From Didymella arachidicola (taxonomy: Eukaryota > Ascomycota > Dothideomycetes > Pleosporales > Didymellaceae), in the NCBI GenBank assembly GCA_016630955.3, contig CM049990.2, positions 1,612,001 through 1,676,000 of the forward strand: a stretch of DNA of 64,000 nucleotides, given 5' to 3'. The number at the start of each line of letters is the position of its first letter. The first letter of the stretch is position 1. The position numbers and the translations under genes are program-made. Of this stretch, positions 34,440 to 47,433 are shown piece by piece. Below the pieces are notes generated by a model. The model worked only from the letters and a program-made list of their open reading frames with translations, did no database searches and was not told where the DNA came from.

Positions 34440-35156
34440 GGTTGCGGTGGGGTGTGCGGTGTTGTTGCAGGCATGTTGGTGAGGGGCCCGCGCGTCTGAC
34501 GTGATGGACGGGAGATCGGTGCCGAGCGATCGCCAAAGCTTGGGAGGGGGGGTTGTGACAGCTGCTACGGCGCGACGACACAATCTGACACCCGGACATG
34601 CCTTGAGTACCTTGCGACACACATCACACATGCTGACTCACGGCACAGCCACAGCATTCAGCTTCACGCACCCTCGTATCAAGCTCGCAGCTCTACTGGC
34701 GCCAAAACCAAGCTTTACCAAGGAAGCTTGGCCTGGCTTAGCCCCGGGGAGCCGTCCGGTCTCAACATTACGCATGCGTCTAGGCCGCATCCAGGCGCTG
34801 GTTTATGCAGCGTGTCTACCAGCCCACCAGACGGCACGGCGACAGCCAATAGTAACATGACGTCCCTGGTAGTGCATCTAGCGGTCCGTTGATTGCAGGA
34901 AGGGCCGCAGCTGAGCCACCTCTGGACCCTGGGGGCTGATGCCATCGAGAGGGGCAGGGTGAGGATCGGGTGGAATGACGAAAGCTGGCGTTGGTTTGAG
35001 GATGGTGGGGTGCGAGGGCTGGGTACTTAAGGGGGAGATGGTGCGCGTTGCTGAGCTGTATTCTTTCTCTCCAATCCAATTCATAGCCTCCCGAATCTCT
35101 GACCTCACTGCAACTTACCTACCCCTTCTTCAAATCACCTCATTCACACATTCACA
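34440..35156. other. Divergent spacer between the hydrolase and the CipC-like gene
   Basis: 717 bp between two divergent starts. It contains an interrupted palindrome at 34708-34731 (CCAAGCTT ... AAGCTTGG) and a C/T-rich stretch just before the CipC-like ATG. It should hold both promoters. No ORF supported. Confidence 0.5.
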
Positions 35157-35653
35157 ATGGGCTTCTGGGGTACGTCATCCTCTCCCTCCTCACATGTTCA
35201 GTACACTGATGGTAGACAGACAAAGGCGAAGACTCGTACGAGCAAGTCTACAACAACGACAACTTTGAAGAAAACAAATCCAGCTTCAGCCACGAGCTCG
35301 TAGCCGGCGGCGCGGCATTCGCGGGCTTCAAGGCCTTCGAGGACCACCAGCGCAGCGAGGGCAAGCCCGTCTCGCACGCGTTTGCCAAGGAGCTCGTTGC
35401 GGGCTTTGCTGCGGCTGAGGTCGACAAGGTACGCTTCAACTTTGCGTAGCTGATGTGAAGTGTGCTTGACTGACGGGAATAGCTCGCTGAGACAAAGGGC
35501 GAGGACTGGTTCGACCGCGAAAAGGCGAAGCACCAGGCGAAGCAGCATGCGGAGAAGATGTATGATGAGCAGTATATTGAGAACCATGGTGCTGAGCAGT
35601 ATGATCCCAATCAGTATGATCGCCCGCAGCAGTTTCAGCAGCGCGGTTGGTAG
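35157..35653 (+). CDS. CipC-like small protein (DUF3759)
   Basis: Three exons (35157-35169, 35220-35428 and 35483-35653) with 50- and 54-bp introns give 130 aa. The product begins MGFWDKGEDSYEQVYNN and contains the family core HELVAGGAAFAGFKAFEDHQ and AFAKELVAGFAAAEVDKLAE, then a Lys/Gln-rich helix and a Tyr/Gln-rich tail. This matches the CipC/DUF3759 family, first noticed as antibiotic (concanamycin)-induced in Aspergillus; its molecular role is unknown. The 13-bp first exon is too short for ordinary ORF calling but is needed for the family N-terminus. Confidence 0.92.
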
Positions 35654-36219
35654 GTGCTGTGCACCAGCATAGATGGATGTGAGGAATGGAATAAAGCAAT
35701 ACTCTATGCCTTTTTGTATATCGACTTCCTCTGCGTGACTGTGATGTTAGATGCGTTGTTTTTGAGGTGGTTTTCGAGCACAATGGCTTGTGACATGTTG
35801 CCCTGCCAGTCTGCGAGGTTGGTCGCACGGCGCTGTCCGCGCTGTTGCACTACGTAAGGGGTTTCCGTATACGGTACTGACAGCTGTAGTGCTGTCGTGG
35901 TGGGCAAGCGCGGTTTCTGGCCAGGCTCGACGTTCTCCCATCTGTCTTTGCACCTTTTGTGCCAGGAACAGATTGATATGGTCTGTCAGACGGTGATGAG
36001 TAAAGCCAGTCTTGGAATACATGGCAATGACGTGGGGCAGCCCGTGCCCGTTGGCGATCTGCCAGCCAAGCAAACCCACCATAGTGCGACCGAGATGTCA
36101 TTGCGAGTCAATAATGTGCAGACGCAGCAGCATTCTCCGAGGCTCTCGAGTGCCAATGCCTTGGGCGAGCCCCGCATTCGCACCTTGACCAGCGCCCTCG
36201 ACGCGTCCGCTGCGTAGCC
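35654..36219. other. Spacer upstream of the SPX-EXS gene
   Basis: 566 bp. The first 120 bp are AT-rich and suit the 3' end of the CipC-like gene. The rest should contain the SPX-EXS promoter. No coding frame supported. Confidence 0.45.
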
Positions 36220-39200
36220 ATGAAGTTCGCCAAGTAAGTAAGCAGGCGCAACGAGAAGCAGGACTGCAGCTGACAGGCCCAGGGAGCTTGAGCGCGATCT
36301 GGTGCCGGAGTGGCGGCTGAAGTATCTCGACTACAAGCTCGGGAAAAAGAAACTCAAGGCCATCGACCGCGCGCTCCGCAGCGTCAACCGCGATGCGCAG
36401 ACACCGCGCCTGCGCCGCCGCGGCACCAATCTGCTGCCCAGCTCGTCCGACGTCGCGCCCAAGTACTCGTTCCTCAACCGCGATGGCCTCAGCCGCGAGG
36501 CAAACGACCCGGCCGACGTGCCCGGTCCCCCCCGCAGCCTCTCCCTGCGCCCCAGCGGCAGCCGCGCGCGCGCATACTCGTCGACCCTGCCGCGCACCCC
36601 CGAGGCGACGACGCCGCTCGCGACGGGCGGCAATGGCCACGGCGGGCTGGGCACGAGCTATGGCAGCTTTGTAGGGAGCCCGCCGAGCGCGAGGGATGCG
36701 GGCGCTGAACGGGGACGGCCGCCGCCGTCGCTGCAGCTGCCGGGCGCTGCGCTGGACCCCGAGAGCGCGTCGCCTGCACTTGGGGCAGCGGCCGCCTCGC
36801 TGCGGAAGCACAGGGCCGTGAAGCTGCCCTCGCCCAGCAACGCCAACGGCAGCGGCAACGCCTTCGAGGTGGGCCGGACGAAGACGCCCAAGAAGCACGC
36901 CTCGCTGCCGGCCCGCTACCGCAGCATCTTCAGCCCGAAGCGCATGAACTCGCTGCCGGGGCCGGGCTCGGGCGTGGAGCCCCATCCGCGGCCCTTCATC
37001 AAGCACGTCATGTCCATGGGCGCCCACGACGCCGACTCTCCGTCGGGCGATGTGCCGCTGGAGGCCTACCGCGAGCTCGACTTCCGCCAGGCAGAGTTCT
37101 TCCAGTTCCTCGACGCAGAGCTCGACAAGGTCGAGCAGTTCTACAAGGAGAAGGAGGACGAGTCGACCAACCGCCTGAACGTCCTGCGCGACCAGCTGCA
37201 CATCATGCGCGACCGCCGCCTGGACGAGCTGATCCAGCGCCAGACGGCCAAGCTGAAGCCCAAGGCGCACAGCAAGCGCTCTGCGCCCGCCGGCCCCGAG
37301 ACGGACAGCCAGGCCTACAGCTCCGCCGACGAGCCTGCGCACGAAGTCAAAGTGAAAAAGGGCCACCAAGTGAGCAATGCCTGGCTGAATCCAATAGACG
37401 CTGCGCTCGACGCAGTCAATGCTGGGAAATACGGCAGCAGCACGAGGGCCATGACCGCCCTTGCCACTCCCTCGGTGCTCAAGCCCATGCTGAACAACGA
37501 CGACCGCCGTGACTTCGCCCGCCGACCAGAGCTCCCAGATGTCCCCTACCAGTCGGCGAAGCGGAAGCTGAAGGTGGCTCTCCAAGAGTACTACCGTGCT
37601 CTGGAGCTGCTCAAATCATACGCCCTGCTGAACCGCACTGCCTTCCGCAAAATCAACAAAAAGTACGATAAGACCGTACACGCACGGCCGTCGATGCGCT
37701 ACATGAACGACAAAGTCAACAAGGCCTGGTTCGTCAACAGCGACGTCATCGACGGCCACATTCGCTCCGTCGAAGACCTGTACGCGAGGTACTTTGAGCG
37801 AGGCAACCACAAGGTGGCCGTCGGTAAGCTGCGCATCAAGATTGCGCGCGCCGGCGATTACACAGATAACACGTTCCGCAATGGACTGCTCATTGCTGCT
37901 GGTGCTAGTTTGAGCATCCAGGGCCTCATCAAGGCCGCTAGTATAGCCGAAACGTATGACCCGGATGATCCCACGTTATCAGTCAACAGCAGCTATTTGC
38001 TGCAGGTGTGTGAAATCTAGTCCTGTCAGCTGGGCTGTGCTGATTTTAGCAGATCTACGCCGGCTTCTTCCTTGTCAATCTTCTGGTCGTCCTCTTTTCT
38101 CTTGCGTGCCGAGTGTGGCATGAGCACAAGATCAACTTTGTCTTCATCTTCGAATATGATACCCGTCACTTTTTGGACTGGAGGCAGCTTGCCGAGGTAT
38201 GTTTGTTAGAATTCTATTTCAGGATGATTGACTAACCACTGATAGCTGCCATGCTGGTACTTCTTCTTCCTCGGCCTGACTATGCAGCTGAATTTCCAGC
38301 GCGTGGGAGGCGAGGCTATGTATCTGTACTGGCCGGTCGTTTTGATTGGCGTGTCTGTGATTGTCCTTGTCAACCCTATCCGGATCTTCTACTACCGGAG
38401 TAGGATGTGGCTGCTGTACTCTCTGGTGAGTCTATGGATGCAACATCTCAACTACGCTAACATGCTCCCAGTGGCGCCTTGTCCTTGCCGGTATATACCC
38501 AGTCGAGTGGCGCGATTTCTATCTCGGTGACATGTTTTGCTCGCTCACCTACAGCATGAGTGTACGTACGGCCCCATGCGTTTCGCTAGTGAGACTAATG
38601 TGACTAGAACATTGCGTTGTTCTTCTGCCTGTATGCACGGTCTTGGGATGAGCCGCAACAGTGCAACTCCTCGCATCTGCGCACCATGGGCTTCCTTGCC
38701 TGTCTGCCCGGCATATGGCGTGCCCTGCAATGTATCCGCCGTTACTGGGATACCGGCAACAAATTCCCCCACTTGCTCAATTGCGGCAAGTACTTCGCAA
38801 CCATCATCTACTACATGACATTGAGCATCTACCGCATCAACAAGACCGGCCCGAACAAAGCCGCCTTCATCACCTTCGCCGTCATCAACGCCGTCTACAC
38901 AAGCTTCTGGGACATATACTACGACTGGAGTCTCGGCGACCCGCGCGCCAAACACCCCTTCCTCCGCAAAGAGCTGGGCTACAAGAAAATATGGTGGTAC
39001 TACACAGCCATAATCATCGACCCTATCCTGCGCTTCGCCTGGTTCCTCTACATCGTCGACCCGCTGCAGCTCCAGCACTCGGCCAAAACCTCCTTCTGCG
39101 CCGCCCTCGCCGAGATCTTCAGAAGAGGAATCTGGTCCCTCTTCCGCGTCGAAAACGAACATTGCACAAACGTCGGCCGCTTCCGCGCAAGCCGCGACGT

Positions 39201-39711
39201 GCCCCTGCCTTACGAACTCCCGCAGAGCACACACACCCATCATAAACCCAGCAACACAGTAGACGAGGAGCAGCCGCCCCCGGCGGTCGCGCCACCTAAC
39301 GGCCTTACACCCGCCTCACATCTCGAACCCCCCGCTCGCCACCGCCGCCCCTTGCCCCCCGCCACCTCCTTCGACGACACATTCCGCCCCTCCCCCCTCC
39401 AGCGCGTCTTCACCCACGTCGGCGATATATTCCGCGACGCGCACGCCCAGGACTTTGAGCGCAGGAAGAAACCCGAGCTTGATCGCGATCCAAGGAATGA
39501 TGGCGAGGCGCTGGATGAGGGGGAGTCGACGGATGAGTCGGATAATGAGGGGGAGGAGCGTGAGGGGAGCGGGATGGGGGGTGAGGGGGGGAGCGAGAAG
39601 AGCGGGGATGAAGATGAAGTGGCGGATGGGGAGGAGGAGAGCGCGTTGAGTAGGATTAGAGAGGATTTTGAGGTTGGGATGGGGGGTGGGGAGGGGAATT
39701 CGGGGCGTTGA
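36220..39711 (+). CDS. SPX-EXS phosphate exporter/sensor (Syg1/XPR1 family)
   Basis: Six exons (36220-36233, 36283-38005, 38053-38196, 38246-38425, 38472-38561 and 38608-39711) give 1084 aa; every join keeps frame. The 14-bp first exon supplies MKFAK, the start of the SPX domain (KELERDLVPEWRLKYLDYK), which binds inositol pyrophosphates. A long Pro/Ser/Ala-rich insertion splits the SPX region, which resumes with LDFRQAEFFQFLDAELDKVE and KRKLKVALQEYYRALELLKS. Exons 3-6 encode hydrophobic helices and the EXS domain (YARSWDEPQQCNSSHLR; NKFPHLLNCGKY; ITFAVINAVYTSFWDIYYDW). The cytosolic tail is acidic and low-complexity. XPR1-type members export phosphate and Syg1 links to G-protein signalling; the fungal role is inferred. 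Confidence 0.95.
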
Positions 39712-39927
39712 ATTAAAGGCATTGGGCGCATTTGGGGAGGGAGTAAAGTACGCGTCTGTTGCCTGTGCTGTTTAGAAGCCACGTTGCTCGCAATATCACA
39801 GTCAGTCGTTGCATTGTGCCAGCGCCTTTGCACAATGGCCAGAGCATCTCGTGACTTGCTCGAAAACATCTGGGTATTTCGCCTGGTGCTATCACGCTAC
39901 GTGTCGTCGACAATTGAACCAAGCCGC

Positions 39928-41023
39928 TTATTTACTACGCTTGTAAATCTTCTTGAGGAACGCTTCAAACACGTCCTTCTTCAGCCCCTCGCTCTCATCG
40001 ACCTGGTCGATCCTCGCCCGGATCTCAGCAACGCGCTCCTCCTCCCACTGCTCGTAGAAGGCCTTCAGCTCGAGCTCGTGGTACAGCGCCTTGACCTTGG
40101 CCTCTTTCTCGGCGTCCTTCTGGCCGTAGTTGTCCTCGAGGATCTTGCGCTGCGCGGGGGTGACCTTTTTCAGGGCCTGGTTGACGAGCCACGAGCACTT
40201 GTTATCCTGGATGTCGGTGCCGATTTTGCCGAGGGTCTCTGGGTCGGCGAAGGCGTCGAGGTAGTCGTCTTGGGCTTGGAAGTACTCGCCCATGGGGATG
40301 AGGATGTCGTGGGCGGTTTGGAGGTTTTTGGGGGTGGCGGTGCCGTTGTAGTGGAGGGCGAGGGCGACGGAGAGGTAGAAGGAGTAGTATGCGGTTTTGT
40401 AGATGACGATGAAGGTGAATTTGTCGAGGCTGAAGTTGTCGAGGTTGACGTCGTCCTCTGGGGCAGTGAGCAAATCGCACAGCTGGCCGCACTCGGTCTG
40501 GAAGGTGACCTCGTGGAACAGCTCGATTATGTCGACGTAGCTCTTCTCCTGGCGGAAGTGCTTCTTCAACAGGAGATAAATGGAAGCCTCCAGCATGAAG
40601 GCGTCGTTGATGGCGATCATGCCAACCTTGGGTGCAAGGTACCAGCAGGGGTTGCCACGGCGTGTCTTGGAAGAGTCCATGATGTCGTCCGAGACCAGGA
40701 AGAAGGCCTGGAGGAGCTCGATCATCCAGCCGAGCAGCGCAGGGCGGAAGTACTCTTCAGACTTGGGGTCGAGAGTCTCATTGTTAAGGATGGAAACAGT
40801 GTCGACAACGGACATTCCACGGTTGCATTTCCCTCCGACGGTGTTGTAGTCCAGAGACTGGTTGCATGGTAAGCATGTGATTTTTTGGTAGCATGGTTCG
40901 GGGGAGTACCTTGGTGAACCAATCAAGGGACTGCTTCGGCAGGTTGTAGCCTTTGCAGTGGTCCTGCAAATCGGCCACGATACGCGGCCATACGCTCTCA
41001 AACTCCTTCAATGTAGTAGGCAT
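39928..41023 (-). CDS. ERG20: Farnesyl diphosphate synthase
   Basis: Condenses DMAPP and GPP with IPP to make FPP for sterols, dolichol, prenylation and terpenoids. Exons 41023-40910 and 40857-39928 with a 52-bp intron give 347 aa, the usual size. The two Asp-rich motifs are DDIMD (95-99) and DDYLD (235-239). The residues before the first one ([26 protein letters not shown]) fit farnesyl rather than longer-chain specificity, since aromatic residues sit four and five positions upstream. The C-terminus ends [10 protein letters not shown]. It shares a 255-bp divergent promoter with APC8. Confidence 0.97.
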
Positions 41024-41278
41024 TTTGATATTCAGTTCGTTAGTAAACTTTGCTCCAAATCTCGAACAACAATCAATCTCAGGGGTGAGGGGCAGTGGTG
41101 GGACAAAGGCGGTGAAGGCCGAATTTCCGCGGCGAGCGGGCGCGACATTTTCCGACTTTGTTTGTTGGTGCCCCACATTTCACCCCAGCAGCGTAGGAAG
41201 GCGCGTCGGCACGTGCAAGCAACACCAACAGCCATCTCGATGCGGTCATAGCCGACTATCACACGCAACTCTCCCACC
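41024..41278. promoter_or_regulatory. Shared divergent promoter of ERG20 and CDC23
   Basis: 255 bp separate the start codons of farnesyl diphosphate synthase (41023, minus) and APC8/Cdc23 (41279, plus), so both must be driven from this interval. No TATA box is obvious. Confidence 0.6.
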
Positions 41279-43288
41279 ATGAGCCCGCTCTCAGACGACC
41301 AACTGGCGCAGCTGAAGGCGAAGTTGCAGGACGCTGTTGTGTCCTGCACCGAGCGTTGTCTCTACAACTCCGCGAAATGGTAGGCCATGACATCGCTGGC
41401 TGTCACGCATTGACCGTACTGATATTGACCAAGGGCTGCAGAACTGCTCAACTCGCTGCCTGCCTCGGACGTAGATGGCTCTGATACAGATATCGACTCG
41501 CCCATGTCCGGGCATACACCCCCTCAGACGCCGCACCGAATCCACAAAGATGCCACTGAGGAGCGCCTAGAGGCGCGAGAAGCGCACAAGTACCTCCTCG
41601 CAAAGACATACTTTGACTGCCGCGAGTATGATCGATGCGCTGCTGTCTTCCTCCCAGGACCGCTACCCAAAGGCGCCGTCCCTGCGACATCGTCGGCGAG
41701 CGCGAAATCCAAAAACGCAGCCAAGGGCAAGGCGCGAGCCAGCACATCCAACGTTCCACCCTCGACCGCCGAGATGGTAGCAGGACTGAGCCAGAAGTCG
41801 CTGTTTCTTGCTCTATACGCAAAGTACATTGTTGGCGAGCGGCGCATGAACGAGGACAGCGAGATGATCCTCGGCCCTCAGGACGGTGGCGTCATGGTCA
41901 ACAAGGAGCTCCCTGGCATATCTGTAATTCTCGAGCAGTGGTTCACAGCGCTGCCCAACAGTGGGAGACAGCCACAGGGATGGTTGGAATACCTCTACGG
42001 CATTGTGCTGGCCAAGGGCAAGAATGACCGGCTCGCCATGGAGTACCTTTTGCAGAGTGTGCATCAATACGAGTACAACTGGGGCGCATGGCAGGAACTC
42101 ACATCCCTCCTGAGTACGAACGAAGAGGTAAGAATACTCGTCTTTCCCGGAGTGGTGCTGACTAACAACCCTCAGCTTCAGGACTTGTCTGGGCAGCTGC
42201 CGCAGAATCTAATGGCTTTCATCTTTCACGTCACCGCCTCGCAGGAGCTGTACCAAGTGACTGAAGGCGTACAGAATTCTCTGACACAACTCATGGCCAT
42301 ATTCCCCACATCAGCCTTCTTGAAGACGCAAAGAGCGCTGATGTTCTACCACACGAAAGACTTTGACGATGCCGAGCAGATATTCTCAGATCTCATCATC
42401 ACTGATCCACACCGTCTCGATCACCTCGACCACTACTCCAACATCTTGTACGTCATGGAGATGAGACCGAAGCTCGCGTTTTTGGCCCAGATTGCTACAG
42501 CGACAGACAAGTTTCGACCCGAGACATGCTGCGTCGTCGGTAACTACTACTCACTCAAGTCAGAGCATGAGAAAGCCGTCATGTACTTTCGTCGCGCGCT
42601 CACACTTGATCGGAACTTCCTGTCCGCTTGGACACTTATGGGTCACGAGTTCGTCGAAATGAAGAACACCCATGCTGCTATCGAATCTTACCGCCGTGCC
42701 GTTGACGTCAACCGGAAAGACTACCGCGCGTGGTATGGCCTCGGTCAGACCTACGAAGTTCTGGAGATGCACTCATATGCACTTTTCTACCACCAACGGG
42801 CTGCAGCATTGCGACCATACGATCCCAAGCTATGGATGGCAGTCGGGCAGTGTTTTGGCAAGGTTGGGAAGATCATGAACGGCATTCGCGCTTACAAGCG
42901 TGCACTTGTGGCAGGGTCGTACGATGGCGAAGCAGGTTCATCGTTCGGGGGTGGCGGCGAAGGAGGGTTCCGTGGCGGTCTCGATCCGGAAGTTCTCTAC
43001 CAAATCGCCCTCCTGTACGAACGGATCCGCAATATGACCGAGTGCTCGGCATACATGGAGCTCGTTCTTGCCCAGGAAGAAGGATCCGAAGACGAAACCG
43101 ACGGTGGAGGTGTTGGTGTGACACCGACGACCAGCAAAGCGAGACTCTGGCTTGCGAGGTACGAGTACCAACGCGGCATGTACCAGAGAGCGAGTGAGTT
43201 GGCGAACGAGCTATGCCAAGATAACTTTGAGGTTGAAGATGCCAAGGCATTAATCCGGGATGTAAGAGCAAGGCAAGAAGCTCACTAG
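41279..43288 (+). CDS. CDC23: Anaphase-promoting complex subunit 8 (TPR protein)
   Basis: Scaffold TPR subunit of the APC/C ubiquitin ligase. Exons 41279-41379, 41434-42127 and 42176-43288 give 635 aa. The first join produces LYNSAKWAAELLNSLP, the conserved N-terminus. The second intron (48 bp; GTAAGA...CTGACTAAC...CAG) is a multiple of three with no stop, so an unspliced reading frame also stays open; the spliced form NEELQDLSGQLPQNL fits the family. Tandem TPRs run through the C-terminal half: YYSLKSEHEKAVMYFRRAL, HAAIESYRRAVDVNRKDYRA, YALFYHQRAAALRPYDPKLW. Ser/Lys-rich and Gly-rich insertions are linkers. Confidence 0.95.
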
Positions 43289-43487
43289 GCGCATGAGCAA
43301 GGATGGAGCAAGGTCTTTGGATTGGCGGAACACTTTGTAGCATGAGCATTAGCGGCGACTGGTACGATACCCACTTTTACTTCACTCCATGACCTCGACA
43401 GTCGAGTACCGACACACACGATGAGCGAAAACATGATCATATCAATAGGGGTATCGAACGCAACAAGAAAAGCACGACGCACAAGGT

Positions 43488-44966
43488 CTACACCATATCC
43501 TTCTTCTCCCTCCGTTGCCCATCGTCAAATCCAAAATCCAGCGGACTTTGCGACTCGACCACATTAACCTCAGTATCGACCTTGATACCACCCAACCCCC
43601 CATTACTAGTATGTCCTCGACGCAAACTCTCCGTGCTGCTCTTCCCCGACCCCTCTCCCTCCTCTCCACTCGCACTCGCACTCGGCGACTTCCGAACCGT
43701 TCTCAAATCCCGCTCCGCATTAATCGTCGTGAGCATATAACCCTCCCCCACGTTCCCATACGCCTCCCTCTCCTCCTTCGCCGTGTTCCGACTCGCCAGC
43801 GTGCCCCACCCGTTGGCAACGCTCTGGCGGGTCCCCGCGCCGTACGGACGAGAGCCGTATCCTGGCGTGGTGGCTTTGCGGCTCCCACGCCCGTAGGTCG
43901 AGCCCAGCACGACGCGGAATAGAGGTTTTAGGCACGGCAGGTTGCCTGCGATGATGCCTGTGTTGCATTCGACACTCGTCCAGATTGTTAGGTTGCGGCT
44001 GTCCCATAGCCAGTCCCTTTGCATAATGTTAGTAGGTGTTAGAGTGATCGAGATCAGAGTGCGCGTTACCCAGTTTTGCCGTATGAGGGCAGGTAAGAGG
44101 TTTTTACCAGAGCGGCAGCTGTGGCGCTGGGGCGTGTTAGTGAGGGTTTTGTGTTGTGAAGGAGAGCAAGACTTACAAGACCCCGAGGCCGAGAATGCAC
44201 ATCAGGGATGATTTTTGGCGCTTGTTCATCTGCACGCTCCAAAGCAGCGGCATTGGGATGATGACTGAGAACAGCAGGTCCGTGGCGATGTTTAAGATCA
44301 CATTGGTGTAGCTGAGTGTCTTGATGGTGTGCGCGCTCCAGCACGTCGCCTTGATTGTATGGTCCCACAGCACTGCCAGATTGGTACATTGGAAAACAAG
44401 GGTGAAGAAACAGCCAGTGGTGTAAAACGCCATGAACGCCATGATACCGATAATGGTGCGGCGGTATAATGGTTGCACTGCGATGCGCAGCAAGAAGAAA
44501 CCAACTGATATCTTGACGAGAGCAATGGCGAACAAGTAGATCGGCTGGGTGACGAAGTTCAGTTTGTAGCCAGTCGCGAAGTGGTCTGGATCGATGTATT
44601 GAATGTGTCGTCCGGCTCCGAAGTAAACTTCCGGAAGGATGACAAGTTGGTTAATGACGCACTGCAGTATTGTCAGTGCTATTTATCTGATATTGGCGGT
44701 TCATATCTGTCCGCATGTGGCTCAGATTTCGCTGGTCCAACATAGTGTGCTGATTGCAATGAAAACAGTGTAGAATGGACACTCACCAGTACCGTAGCTG
44801 AGATCATCACGTAGTCATCCCATCCGGTATGCCTGAGCATGAAAATCCTCACATAGAGCCTCGTCAACATAGTAATCAGGGCTACTATCGTGACTGTCAA
44901 GGTGGCCCCTAGGATGGCTGGACCCTGGTCCTCATTAGGTGGCACAGACCCGATTGGCGATGACAT
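43488..44966 (-). CDS. SAT4/PTH11-type seven-helix membrane protein
   Basis: Four exons (44966-44787, 44661-44177, 44126-44070 and 44016-43488) with introns of 125, 50 and 53 bp give 416 aa. Start at the ATG at 44966 (MSSPIGSVPP). Hydrophobic helices include AILGATLTVTIVALITML, YLFAIALVKISVGFFLLRIA, IIGIMAFMAFYTTGCFFTLV and a helix ending CILGLGVFATAAALVKTSYL, typical of the fungal rhodopsin-like (SAT4) domain, as are DDYVMI and WTSVECNTGIIAGNLPCLKP. There is no CFEM domain. The tail is Ser/Gly-rich and cytosolic. Members are candidate receptors for surface or nutrient cues; ligand unknown. A second, different member lies at 55219-56475. Confidence 0.92.
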
Positions 44967-47433
44967 GGCTGCGTTGCTGAGATCTTTTGTGCTGTCGAAG
45001 AGCTCGTCCGAACAAGAGAAAGGACTCCTCTCGAGAAACACGCTTTACAACGAGAAACCTGTCGCTCAGGAGTACCAGATCATCGAGTAAGTACAATACT
45101 GGGGCACGGAGACAGCATCGAGTTCGAGGTCAGGGGAGGGAGTTTGAGTGACATGTTCCCTGGCATGACCCAGTCTCTTCCAGTGCCATAAAAACATCAG
45201 TGCCTCAGATGAGTACGAGAGCCTAACCCACACAAACTTGATCGGAAGCACCTCCGGCAGCACCTCCGGCAGCATGTTCCTTATACGAGCAGACCGCGCT
45301 ACGAAGCGATTCGGATCGATTTCTCGCATCCGCATTCGTCAAAGGACGTTCCGCTACATGCGTGGCGCAGCGCCAGTACATGCAGTCTCGCGAAAGGCGG
45401 CACGAAGTCGGTGGTAAAGCTGGTGGTAAGTTTCGGGACAGGTGCCAGAGCTGGCCGTAGAAGGAAGCCAGCATTGATTAAGGGTTTAGGTTGCAAGCTG
45501 CCTCCCAGGACCAAAGTGGCAGATAATAATATGCCGACGCATGATTTGCCCGCGGCGGGCGACTTTCAGATCCATAATGTGGCCGCATGCGCAATCACAA
45601 TGAGCTGCAGAAGCACAGATGATCCGATGAATGACATCGGTCGTGCCCTTCTGGATGGCGAGTTAAGAACTCGCGTCAAGTTCCAAGTCGATCCTCTCCA
45701 TATCAGCGGATACGAACACTCAGTTCAGACCTCAGATAGGCCTCAGAAGTGGGTGGCTGCGCGGAAGTGTCGCCCGTTGTGAAGTGTGTCTTTGTCATAC
45801 CAGGGGGAGACGGGACGGGGCGTGGGCTAAGTCCAGATTGTAGCGTAAACTCTAACAAGATACGTGCCAACTTCGTCGTCGGTGAGACAGCCGAGCAATC
45901 GGTACATTGCAGCCGAATGTCGATGTGACGCAGAATATTTTCAATATCCGCCGCTTCAGATGTGGCAGCTGTGGCGATTCTTGATCAATTAATATCGGAG
46001 CATTATTGAGAATCCTGGTCGAGAGACCGGTGAGTTTTTTCACGTGCTTTCCATACTTGTATCATAGGCCGTCCGCACCTGCATATTCGCTTGTCTGTAC
46101 CTGATACAAAATAAACCCTGCAGGAATGTTATGGCGGGGAAGCGGGCGACCTCCAAGCCGCAACACTTCTTAGATCCCCAAGCCGAAAGGCGCTATGTCG
46201 CAAGGCGCCTAATGCATCTTGTTAGGCGCGTGCTCTGTCCACGTTGGATCGCACCAACCACTTCATCGTTGCCCAATACCTCCGCCCTCACAGCCGCCGG
46301 CAATTCGCGACCCGTAACGTCTAGCAGAGTCATGGTGTCCTGGGAACTCTCCTTTGCTTTACGGCAGTTGTAAGGAGTGTGGTATCTGAATCGTAGATCA
46401 GACAGACAGCTCCTTTAGAGGTTTTAGTAGTCAATAACGACGTGACCCCATGCGGCAGGTAGCATTACCGGATTCTTATTCACCGAGACCATGCGAAAGG
46501 GGGTAAAGATCAGCACCGAAATCGTATAAAAAACACGATGAACATCGTGACGATGTCTAGCCGAGCTGCGCCAAACCGCTGGGACTTGCGCGAGCAGATC
46601 CTGATCTTCAACGGACGCAACGCAACCGCTTTTTCAACGCATTGGTCCCATCTCTCCAGCGATCAGCCTACCACGTGTGTTCGGCGTTGAAATTTGCGGG
46701 AAACTCGAGAATATGCAAACAATAAGCACACGATGTCTGACCGACTCCACGGATTCGGAACGCGTGCTCATGCACGAGCAGCCGCAGCACTTGTGAGGCC
46801 TCCACGGGATGAAGTCTATGATAGATAAATGTTGCAAAGGCGAACTAGATTACAGGCACTTGTCTTCACGACCATACCAAAACAACCTCGTCGTCCGCGT
46901 TCTTACCACAGGCAGTATGAACGGCAAGACAGCCAAAGATGCAGAGAAAGCCCCGCAACACAAGCTAATGCTGACCATTCGAGCCGCCTCTGCAGGGGCC
47001 CGTGGGTCGAGAAACTTGACCGACGGCATAAGCTCGCCTCAGCACTTGGATCCCCCGCCTTTGAAGTATACGCAGCACTAATTTCACGATATTTTGATCT
47101 ACATTAGCCTACATTGAAAGGATTCTGATTTGACACTATGCTGTTAATGGCCATGTCGCCCTGCGCTCAAGCATGTGTGCGGATAGAGCGTTCAGGAACT
47201 GCATGATGCTGTGCCACGCGTGCATAGTGTCCAATCAGAATCCTTCGAAGTATTCGCCGCGAGAAGGATCCGGTTAAGGATCTTCCTCCGATACTGGACG
47301 GCAGTTGAGGCTCTAGAAGCCATGACAGCCTGAACTTTGAAATCAGATATAACCAATAGGTACTTGGGTGCTTGATTGCCCCGCAGCAGCACCTTCTTGT
47401 TCATCGTTTCGTCTCATCACAATCTGCTCCACG
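44967..47433. other. 2.5-kb gene-free interval before the tyrosinase
   Basis: Only short frames occur, none with a recognisable domain. A 12-bp direct duplication (CAGCACCTCCGG) lies near 45250-45275, and a short inverted repeat (CACGATG/CATCGTG) near 46535-46550. The distal part should contain the tyrosinase promoter. Confidence 0.45.

Noticed and set aside
36098..37585. 495-codon open frame antisense to the SPX exon
   Set aside because: It mirrors a GC-rich, C-ending coding strand; its Arg/Ala/Gly-rich low-complexity translation has no domain, and the plus strand carries a clear SPX protein.
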